This document shows, piece after piece, positions 7,493 to 13,589 of a DNA stretch of 15,631 bases. How positions within the stretch are numbered: position 1 is the stretch's first letter; each line of letters begins with the position of its first letter. Source of the DNA: a bacterium (GTDB lineage Bacteria; UBA10199; DSSB01); contig JAUHYS010000019.1 of assembly GCA_030426445.1 (NCBI GenBank), forward strand, positions 1 through 15,631, written 5' to 3'. The notes beneath the pieces were generated by a model that was not told the origin of the DNA, made no database searches, and worked only from the letters and a program-made list of their open reading frames with translations. A program made the position numbers and the translations under genes.

Positions 7493-8458
7493 ATGAAAAA
7501 TTTTAAGCTGCGGGGTCTATTGCCCCTGTTCTTTGTGTATCTGCTAACCATGACGTCGAGTTCTGCCTTGGGTCAGGATGTGGATGTTCATGTGGGTGAC
7601 GATGTCGATTTTTACACCTGGTTACAAGATAATGGGGATCCTATTTATATTCCTGCTACGTCTCTATTACCAGCCTTGCCGGTTCCCTATGTCGATCCAG
7701 AAATTGTATGTAAAAAGCAAGACTCCAATAAATGCGTTGAGAAACTTATAAAGGCTATGGTCAAGCGTTGGGAGCCCCTGGATAAGGCTTGTGATCATAA
7801 GGCGGTCTTTGCTTTTCTTTATTTGAGGACTACCGAAGCTTACCTGGAACGTGTCCAGGATCCTAACTTCTTTACAGACAATAATGCGATTAATAACCAA
7901 GACTTACTCTTTGGTTTGTACTATATTTGGCCTTACGATGCCTGGTTGAAGGGGGAGACCCAAGAGATTCCACCCGCCTGGAAAGCGGCTTTTTCTGCAG
8001 CAGATAATAAATCAGTTCAGGGCTACGGTGACTTGCTTTCGGGAATGGTGGCGCACATTGTAAGAGATTTGCCCTTCGTCCTTTACCAAATCGGGATGGT
8101 CAACAAAGAAGATCACGATAAGGTTAACCGCATGCTTCTAGAAATCACCAAAGAAGTCCTAAAAGAAGCTGCTGAACGCTATGATCCGGCCATTGATGAT
8201 ATTGCCTTTGGGGGAGATAGCACAGATTTGGATGCCACACTTGTAAACTTCTCTTTGCAAGCCTTGAGAGAAGGTGCTTGGCGAGATGCCGAGGCACTTA
8301 GCATGGCAAGCTCTGATTTTGAACGCATGTTGATAGCCCGACAAATCGAGCTAAAAGCACTTGCGGAGGTAAAAGCGATTCAGGCATCTTACCACTATTT
8401 GCCTCTACTGAATGGAGCTGCTCAGCGCCGAGCTTATTGCGAAGCACAAAAACTTTAG
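7493..8458 (+). CDS. Exported DUF5995 family protein, function unknown
   Basis: 321 residues. The N-terminus is a signal peptide (KNFKLR, then hydrophobic GLLPLFFVYLLTM), with cleavage likely after ALG at about 27. The mature protein is mostly helical. The segments FLYLRTTEAY (108-117) and MVAHIVRDLP (185-194) resemble the conserved blocks I recall for DUF5995, whose biochemical function is unknown. H188, R191, D192 and E115 are candidates for a conserved site. C73, C81, C100 and C316 could make two disulfide bonds outside the cytoplasm. It is preceded by an excellent ribosome site and followed by its own terminator, so it is a single-gene unit, divergent from the SulP operon. Nothing here shows a substrate. 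It could be a periplasmic or surface enzyme, or lipid-related; I would not choose. Confidence 0.7.
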   Translation: MKNFKLRGLLPLFFVYLLTMTSSSALGQDVDVHVGDDVDFYTWLQDNGDPIYIPATSLLPALPVPYVDPEIVCKKQDSNKCVEKLIKAMVKRWEPLDKACDHKAVFAFLYLRTTEAYLERVQDPNFFTDNNAINNQDLLFGLYYIWPYDAWLKGETQEIPPAWKAAFSAADNKSVQGYGDLLSGMVAHIVRDLPFVLYQIGMVNKEDHDKVNRMLLEITKEVLKEAAERYDPAIDDIAFGGDSTDLDATLVNFSLQALREGAWRDAEALSMASSDFERMLIARQIELKALAEVKAIQASYHYLPLLNGAAQRRAYCEAQKL

Positions 8459-8480
8459 CCCATTGGCAGTCTGCGCGATT

Positions 8481-8509
8481 AAAAACCAGGGCCATGCCCT
8501 GGTTTTTTT
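8481..8509 (+). terminator. DUF5995 gene intrinsic terminator
   Basis: CCAGGGC (8486-8492) and GCCCTGG (8496-8502) pair around a 3-base loop. The stem extends outward by A-T pairs (8481-8485 with the T-run). Seven T (8503-8509) follow. It separates the DUF5995 gene from trpD, 48 bases further on. Confidence 0.92.
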
Positions 8510-8521
8510 ATGTTTCTGACC

Positions 8522-8551
8522 TTTACTTTATAAATAAGTCTTGCCTATAAA
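8522..8551 (+). promoter_or_regulatory. Candidate trpD promoter placing the start on the ATG
   Basis: TTTACT (8522-8527) and TATAAA (8546-8551) are separated by 18 bases. Transcription would begin 6-7 bases beyond the -10, at about 8557-8558, which is the trpD start codon (8557). There is no Shine-Dalgarno before that ATG. Together these suggest a leaderless mRNA. The promoter call rests on two imperfect hexamers. Confidence 0.4.
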
Positions 8552-8556
8552 GAATC

Positions 8557-9558
8557 ATGGATTCCCTATTAAAAAGTTTAGAGCAGCAAAAAAAAATCTC
8601 TCCAAATCAATTAAGCGAACTTTTAGAAAATTTACTCGATCCAGAAATGAGTGAAGAACAAATTAAACGCACTTTATTCGCTTTGACCCAATTACAATTG
8701 GATGCGGATCTATTAACTGCAGCAGCTTTAGTTTTGCGCAAGCACGCCGTCAAAGTGACTCTCAGTGTGGAAGCCATCGATACTTGTGGTACCGGAGGAG
8801 ATGGCAGCGGCTCTTTTAATTTTTCAACCGCGGCGGCAATTTTAGTCGCAGCCTGCGGAGTTCCAGTTGCTAAACACGGCAACCGTGCGATTACTTCAAA
8901 GTCGGGAAGTGCGGACTTGCTCGAAGCACTGGATATTCCCATTGATATGGAAGTCCCCGGGGTGATGCACGCTGTCCAAAAACATCATTTCGCCTTTATG
9001 CTTGCGCCAAAGTTTCACCCAGCGATGGCCAAGGTGCAAAAAATGCGTCGAGAGCTCAAGCTTGTCACTTTGTTTAATTTTTTGGGGCCATTGCTTAACC
9101 CAGCTCAAGTGACTCGACAGATTGTTGGTGTTTCTAAAAATGAACTGCGGCCTCTCATTGCGCAAGCTTTACAAAATTTGGGATCTCAAAAGGCCTGGGT
9201 AGTTTGGGGTGAGGGCGGCTTGGATGAAATGAATTTAACGGGTAAAACCTTTGTTTCAGAAATTTCCCCAAATACGATTACAGAAAAAATCATCACACCT
9301 GAGGAAATTGCATTAAGAAGCTGTGAACTCAAAGACCTCAAAGGCGGAGATGCCGCTACCAACGCTAAATTGCTTCAAGGTATTTTTAACCGGAGTTTTT
9401 TTGGTCCTTTGGTCAGTGGAGTTTTATATAATGCAGCAGCGGCTCTCGTTGTAGCAGGCCAAGCCAATGACTTGCGTGAAGGTCTACAAATCGCTAAACT
9501 GGCTCTGCAAGAGGGTAAAGCCGCCAAAAAACTTGAGCAGCTTAAAATCAAACAATAG
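8557..9558 (+). CDS. trpD: Anthranilate phosphoribosyltransferase
   Basis: 333 residues, standard length. It joins anthranilate to phosphoribosyl pyrophosphate, the second step of tryptophan synthesis, in the cytoplasm. The N-terminal helical part is followed by the PRPP-binding loop CGTGGDGSGSFN (77-88). KHGNR (106-110) and TSKSGSADLLEALD (113-126) follow, then the RRELKLVTLFNFLGPLLNP block (164-182), and GLDE (221-224) for the metal. No domain is missing, and there is no TrpG fusion. No ribosome site precedes the ATG (see the promoter at 8522-8551). It is followed by trpC after 5 bases. The other tryptophan genes (trpE, trpG, trpF, trpB, trpA) are not in the window, and the gene before is unrelated with a terminator between. 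The pathway is therefore split in this genome. Confidence 0.96.
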   Translation: MDSLLKSLEQQKKISPNQLSELLENLLDPEMSEEQIKRTLFALTQLQLDADLLTAAALVLRKHAVKVTLSVEAIDTCGTGGDGSGSFNFSTAAAILVAACGVPVAKHGNRAITSKSGSADLLEALDIPIDMEVPGVMHAVQKHHFAFMLAPKFHPAMAKVQKMRRELKLVTLFNFLGPLLNPAQVTRQIVGVSKNELRPLIAQALQNLGSQKAWVVWGEGGLDEMNLTGKTFVSEISPNTITEKIITPEEIALRSCELKDLKGGDAATNAKLLQGIFNRSFFGPLVSGVLYNAAAALVVAGQANDLREGLQIAKLALQEGKAAKKLEQLKIKQ

Positions 9559-9563
9559 TTTTT

Positions 9564-10346
9564 ATGATGATTTTAGAAAAAATTGTGTCCTATAAAAAGG
9601 AAGAACTCGAACACTATCAAAGGCAAGTTCCCTTTGCCGAATTAAAAGCTAGGGTAAAGGATATGGAGCCTGCACTATCTTTGGAGCAGGCCCTGCGAAA
9701 TCCTCCAGCTTCTTTTGCGATTATTGCAGAGATCAAACGCCAGTCCCCCAGTAAAGGCATCATCAGGCAAGACTTTAGGCCTGTTGAACATGCCCAGGAT
9801 TATGCGTCCCATGGAGCTGCGGCCCTTTCGGTTTTAACCGACGAGCATTTTTTTGGGGGGCATTTGGATTATCTAAAAAACATCCGACCCCTTGTCAAAA
9901 TTCCTCTGCTTCGTAAAGATTTTATCTGGGACCCTTATCAGGTTTTTGCAGCCCGCGAGGCGGGTGCGGATGCTATTTTGCTGATTGCTGCCATGTTAGA
10001 AAAAAATCAAATGGAAGATTTATATGGTTTAGCTCAAGAACTCAGCCTTTCTGTTTTAGTGGAAGTCCACAATCTACAAGAGTTGCAACAAGTTTTGCCC
10101 ATTCAACCTAGCATCATCGGAGTCAATAATCGCGATCTCAAAACGTTTAAAGTGGATTTGGCCACTTCAGAAAAGCTTTTTCCTTTGATGTCCCCAGAAA
10201 TTTTAAAGGTTGCTGAAAGTGGCATCGAAAATCATACACATCTTGAACAGCTCAGTAGCGTAGGCGCTCAAGCCTTTTTAATCGGAGAAAGTTTTATGAA
10301 GGCAAAAAAACCTGGTGAGGCTTTGGCCAATTTGATTGATTTGTAA
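9564..10346 (+). CDS. trpC: Indole-3-glycerol phosphate synthase
   Basis: 260 residues, a single-domain TIM barrel not fused to TrpF. It closes the indole ring in the fourth step of tryptophan synthesis. Catalytic and substrate residues are all visible: E56 and K58 in AEIKRQSPSKG, LTDEHFFGG (91-99), K118 in LRKDFI, E167 in VEVHN, N188 in GVNNRDL, and E218-S219 in AESGI. It starts 5 bases after the trpD stop, with no Shine-Dalgarno; ATG codons stand in tandem at 9564 and 9567 and either could be used. It is probably translated by coupling to trpD. No hairpin terminator is apparent in the 72 bases before the convergent ATPase. Confidence 0.96.
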   Translation: MMILEKIVSYKKEELEHYQRQVPFAELKARVKDMEPALSLEQALRNPPASFAIIAEIKRQSPSKGIIRQDFRPVEHAQDYASHGAAALSVLTDEHFFGGHLDYLKNIRPLVKIPLLRKDFIWDPYQVFAAREAGADAILLIAAMLEKNQMEDLYGLAQELSLSVLVEVHNLQELQQVLPIQPSIIGVNNRDLKTFKVDLATSEKLFPLMSPEILKVAESGIENHTHLEQLSSVGAQAFLIGESFMKAKKPGEALANLIDL

Positions 10347-10418
10347 TTTAATTTTTACCCATGGGCGCAGCGAGTATCGGCCTACAAATCATATTATCAT
10401 CGTAAAAGAGTTTTTAAT

Positions 10419-11555
10419 TTACCCAATTTTTGCAAAGACGTTTTGGTAATTTTCTGGGGTTAAAATAAAGGTAGTCGCTTGAGGAAATTTTTCTTTAAAT
10501 TTTAAGAGCCCTTTTGCTGTTTTTTTATTTCCATACTTGACCTCTAAGGCATAAAGTCTTTTGCCAAATTTATAGACATAGTCGACTTCTGCGTTGGCCT
10601 CTCTCCAATAATAAAGTTGGCCGGGTAGTCGGTTTAGCATAGAGCCGATCATGACTTCAAAAGACCTGCCTAACTCCTCTGAGTCGAGATCCAAATCTAA
10701 ACCCACCGTGTAAAGGGCAGGGCATAAGGGAAGAATTTTGGGAGAACTGCTTTTGGTGAGTCGTGGTTTAGCCGTAAATTTATAAAGTTGTTTTAACAAA
10801 AAAGCGTTTTCGAATAAATTGAGGTAGTGCTTAACTAATTCAACATTGCCTTTATCTTGAAGTTGACCCAATAGTTTAGTGTAGCTAATTTCTTGAGCTG
10901 GGTAAGAACAAGCAATATCAAAACACTGCTTAAAGAGCGCAGGGGATTTTACGCGGGCCTGTTGTAAAATATCCTTAGCAATCACGGGTTCAATAATAGA
11001 ACTGCGCATATAGTTTAACCAAGCAAGTGGCTCGGAAATCAGTGGATAGCTTCCAGGATAGCCACCACACATCAAAAAGTCTCGCAAACTTAACCCATAA
11101 GCCTTTAAGCTTTCATGGGGATTCCAATGATAGACCTTATGCAATTGATAACGGCCCGCTAAACTTTCGCTCAAACCCTTATGTAAAGAAAGCGAGCTGG
11201 AGCCCAAGACTAAAACTTTAAGTGGGTCCCCTTTTATTTTTTGTTCATCCCAAAGTTTTTTGAGTATTTCGGACCAAGACTCGATTTTTTGAATTTCATC
11301 CATTACCAAAAGACAAGACTTAGACTTAGATTTGGCAATATCCCATTGTTCCAAGATCCACTCTGCTGGTTTGATGAGGTCTCCATCCGCTGAAGCATAA
11401 TGATGGGACTTTATCTTTTTTAATAGCTGCAGCACTCCAGTAGTTTTGCCTACTTGTCGAGGGCCCATCACAACTTGAATAAAGGGGTGAGGACTTTGAA
11501 GACTTTTCAGTATTGTTTTAACAAAATCTAAAGTGATTTTTTTTCTTAAACTCAT
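10419..11555 (-). CDS. AAA family ATPase with DUF4143 domain
   Basis: 378 residues, cytoplasmic. The N-terminal ATPase has Walker A GPRQVGKTT (31-39), Walker B LLVMDE (82-87), and a sensor-like VLVLGSSSL (114-122). Residues about 195-260 look like a winged helix (EISYTKLLGQLQ then YLNLFENAFLLKQL), as in DUF4143. The C-terminus contains EVD (323-325) and EVK (338-340), with E300 upstream, a pattern like the PD-(D/E)xK nuclease fold of this family; activity is untested. Such proteins are widespread, often solitary and laterally spread, with no agreed function. No partner gene adjoins it, and it is transcribed against both neighbours. The ATG (11555) touches a 24-base palindrome, so translation start and any regulator site overlap. 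Confidence 0.85.
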   Translation of the reverse strand: MSLRKKITLDFVKTILKSLQSPHPFIQVVMGPRQVGKTTGVLQLLKKIKSHHYASADGDLIKPAEWILEQWDIAKSKSKSCLLVMDEIQKIESWSEILKKLWDEQKIKGDPLKVLVLGSSSLSLHKGLSESLAGRYQLHKVYHWNPHESLKAYGLSLRDFLMCGGYPGSYPLISEPLAWLNYMRSSIIEPVIAKDILQQARVKSPALFKQCFDIACSYPAQEISYTKLLGQLQDKGNVELVKHYLNLFENAFLLKQLYKFTAKPRLTKSSSPKILPLCPALYTVGLDLDLDSEELGRSFEVMIGSMLNRLPGQLYYWREANAEVDYVYKFGKRLYALEVKYGNKKTAKGLLKFKEKFPQATTFILTPENYQNVFAKIG

Positions 11556-11601
11556 ATTTCATAGGCTAGCCTATGAAATTTCATAGGTCAATCTATGAAA
11601 T
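11556..11601. promoter_or_regulatory. Twin palindromic operator in front of the DUF4143 ATPase
   Basis: Site 1 (11556-11579) is a perfect 24-base palindrome: half-site ATTTCATAGGCT followed at once by its reverse complement. Site 2 (11578-11601) has the same 9-base arms ATTTCATAG and CTATGAAAT around an asymmetric 6-base core GTCAAT. The sites share two bases, and their centres are 22 bases apart, about two turns of DNA. This is how a dimeric repressor operator would look. Site 1 abuts the ATG of the minus-strand gene, so in RNA it would also fold into a hairpin at the start codon. The binding protein is not known; the ATPase itself has a winged helix. Confidence 0.75.
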
Positions 11602-11702
11602 AAAATTTCAAAAAAAGAGGGTTTTTCTTTTGAGTTAGAAAAAATGATAGAAAAATAAAAACATTAAATCTTAATTTTTTTTTAAACGTTATGACTCTTA
11701 CC

Positions 11703-11731
11703 TTGACTACAACCTTTTACAACATTAGCTT
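11703..11731 (+). promoter_or_regulatory. Weak candidate promoter of the sigma factor gene
   Basis: TTGACT (11703-11708) is followed after 17 bases by TAGCTT (11726-11731). The -35 is good and the -10 is poor. It would start RNA near 11738, a few bases before the ATG at 11742. This fits that start and the lack of a ribosome site. It may be chance. Confidence 0.25.
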
Positions 11732-11741
11732 GTTCTCCAAT

Positions 11742-12347
11742 ATGGCGGAGTCTAAACAAAGTGACGAAGCATTGATGCTAGCCTTTCAGTCGGGCAACCA
11801 CAGAGCCTTTGAGATTCTGATTCGTCGGCATCAAAACGGAGTCTATAATTTTATTTATCGATTTTTGGGAAATCCTCAAACGACAGAAGAGGTTTTTCAG
11901 GAAGTCTTTATCAAGATCCATCGTGCGGCTGAAAAATATTTGCCTAACGGAAAATTTACGACTTGGCTTTACACCATTGTGCGTAACCAATGCGTTGACA
12001 CCTTTAGAAGGCAAAAATTACGCGAGACTCTCAGCTTGGATGCCCGTAACGAGGTCACAGATGCTTCATTGGGAGACATGATTGCCGGTGACGAGACCCC
12101 TCCCGATGAGTTGGCTTCTGCAAATGAAATTGAAGACATCCTAAATTATGCCCTGGATCAACTCAATCCAGAGCAAAAAGAGGTCTTTTTAATGCGAGAG
12201 AAGCGGGGCTTTAAATTTGAAGAGATTGCAAACATTACCGGAGCCTCAGTCAATACTGTCAAAAGCCGTATGCGTTATGCCTTGGAAGGGCTGCGTAAGA
12301 TACTAAAACAGTCAAAGTATCGCGAGCTTTTAGAGGAAAGAGATTAA
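11742..12347 (+). CDS. ECF (extracytoplasmic function) sigma factor, RpoE-like
   Basis: 201 residues from the chosen start. It directs RNA polymerase to a stress or envelope regulon. Region 2 is at about residues 11-90: AFEILIRRHQNGVYNFIYRFLG, then EEVFQEVFIKIHRA and the WLYTIVRNQCVDTFRR segment that melts and reads the -10. Region 4 is at about 135-190, with the helix-turn-helix FKFEEIANITGASVNTVKSRM reading the -35. Between them is an acidic linker. The frame is open 17 codons further to 11691. The shorter start is preferred because the extra residues (Thr-rich) are not typical and a possible promoter lies inside them, but neither start has a ribosome site. The gene is followed after 59 bases by the anti-sigma-like gene. 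Confidence 0.9.
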   Translation: MAESKQSDEALMLAFQSGNHRAFEILIRRHQNGVYNFIYRFLGNPQTTEEVFQEVFIKIHRAAEKYLPNGKFTTWLYTIVRNQCVDTFRRQKLRETLSLDARNEVTDASLGDMIAGDETPPDELASANEIEDILNYALDQLNPEQKEVFLMREKRGFKFEEIANITGASVNTVKSRMRYALEGLRKILKQSKYRELLEERD

Positions 12348-12406
12348 AAGTTTATTTTTAATAAAAAATAGTCGTATAATAATGAAAGAAATAAGGAAAT
12401 AGGGCT

Positions 12407-13279
12407 ATGTCAAAAGAATCCACTCCAAATGAAAAAGATCAAAAAAATCAAGAAGCTCTCTTAGATTATATTTATAGTGAAATGTCCCTCAACGAAGAAG
12501 CAAGCTTTAAACAAGAGCTTGAAACCAACCCTGCTTTAAAATCAGAGCTAAAAACTTATTTGCACTTAAGAAATCTTTCCCAACAGCATTTGCCAGAACA
12601 AAAGGTTCCGCCTCGCTTAACCAAGAGCTTACTAGCAGAATTAGGCTTGCGTCGCCCCTGGTATGAGGCCTTTGCCAAAACTTTTATGCGGCCTGCCCTT
12701 GCCGGAGCTTGTGTCCTTGCCATTGCGATCACTGTTGGATACCAGTTTCGCAATCAGGGGGTTGTTGAGATAGCTCAGCCTAATCCCAAAACCATGGAGT
12801 CTCCCTTAAATTCTTTTGATTCCGAGCCCGACTTAAGTGACTTAGTCCCGACTGCTGTGGCAAGTCGAGAGCCCGAATGGCGTGTTTCTCGTCAGCCCAA
12901 GTTGCGTGGTTTTGCCAGTCGTCAGCCTATTACTCTAGCTAGCGTCGGTTCTTCTGTCGAAAGTCAGCCCCGTATGCCTTTTCAGGTAAATGATGACATC
13001 GGGCAACTCAAACAGGAGTCTGACTTAGCCTTAGCTCATTTTTATTATACCCAAGGCTTGCGCTTGCGTGCCATGGGAGAACACGAAGATGCAGCACGCC
13101 ATTTTGGCTTAGCCGTTAAAAAGTACCCAACTTACGAGCTCAAATATCAAGTTTTTGCTCAACGGGTCGACAGTCTTTTTGCCGCGGAAAAGTACGAGCA
13201 GGCCCAAAAAGAACTAGCCTGGCTCGGTCATGTTTCTCCCAGTCTTGCAGAGTCGGTCAAACAGCGCTGGATCCAGTAA
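12407..13279 (+). CDS. Anti-sigma factor-like membrane protein with helical repeat tail
   Basis: 290 residues. The N-terminal 60 residues (LLDYIYSEMSLNEEASFKQ, then ELKTYLHLRNL) resemble an anti-sigma domain of the type that holds an ECF sigma at the membrane. No H-x3-C-x2-C zinc motif is present. One membrane span is at about 96-113 (ALAGACVLAIAITVGYQF), giving N-in, C-out. A low-complexity Ser/Pro/Arg linker covers about 120-190. The outer end (205-285: ALAHFYYTQGLRLRAMGEH then AARHFGLAVKKYP) looks like tetratricopeptide-type helices and could be the sensor. Start: AAGGA (12393-12397) is 9 bases before the ATG. A TATAAT at 12375-12380 could be an internal promoter. Anti-sigma role is inferred from position and N-terminal resemblance. 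Confidence 0.65.
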   Translation: MSKESTPNEKDQKNQEALLDYIYSEMSLNEEASFKQELETNPALKSELKTYLHLRNLSQQHLPEQKVPPRLTKSLLAELGLRRPWYEAFAKTFMRPALAGACVLAIAITVGYQFRNQGVVEIAQPNPKTMESPLNSFDSEPDLSDLVPTAVASREPEWRVSRQPKLRGFASRQPITLASVGSSVESQPRMPFQVNDDIGQLKQESDLALAHFYYTQGLRLRAMGEHEDAARHFGLAVKKYPTYELKYQVFAQRVDSLFAAEKYEQAQKELAWLGHVSPSLAESVKQRWIQ

Positions 13280-13589
13280 GAAACGGATAGGCAGTATCCA
13301 TATCGATAAATAAGGGCGCAGCTTAGCGCCCCTATAATTAGTTTAAACGCCCCCTGTCCTCCTCTTCAAATCAAGAGGGGGGACTACGATCCGTCTTCCG
13401 TAAAAAATAATCCCCCTTTGTTTCTTTTTTTTAAAGAAAGAAAAAATAACAGGCCTTTGTTACTTTCTTTTTGACCTAACAAAAAGAAAGTAAATAAAAA
13501 AAATCTTTGCTTATCTAAAAATACTAAGCCATAAAATATACTTCGCAGAAAACATAAAAACTAAAAAAGGATGGAGTATATCTATTGCC
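13280..13589. other. Intergenic region rich in hairpins, no gene
   Basis: 310 bases without a supported gene. In order: GGATA/TATCC hairpin (13285-13299); GGGCGC/GCGCCC hairpin (13314-13331, 6-base loop); a longer stem at 13356-13384 (GTCC with GGAC, CCTCTT with AAGAGG); then two related T/A-rich hairpins at 13417-13493. None has a classical T-tract, so none is a sure terminator for the anti-sigma gene. The ribosome site for the next gene is GGAG at 13573-13576, 13 bases from its ATG, which is rather far. AT-rich sequence at 13494-13560 may hold its promoter; I could not pick one. Confidence 0.6.
13417..13493. repeat. Tandem pair of related inverted-repeat elements
   Basis: Copy 2 has perfect 14-base arms TTACTTTCTTTTTG (13460-13473) and CAAAAAGAAAGTAA (13480-13493) with a 6-base loop. 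Copy 1 has arms TTTGTTTCTTT (13417-13427) and AAAGAAAGAAA (13433-13443), 10 of 11 paired, with a 5-T loop. Both are led by CCTTTGTT. The likeness suggests a dispersed palindromic repeat family rather than two chance hairpins. Genome copies cannot be checked here. Confidence 0.6.

Noticed and set aside
8459..8556. Trp attenuator before trpD
   Set aside because: The hairpin at 8481-8509 serves the DUF5995 gene; no leader peptide with Trp codons and no alternative pairing before trpD.
8607..9165. Long antisense frames opposite trpD
   Set aside because: They run opposite a fully conserved enzyme and have no domain character.
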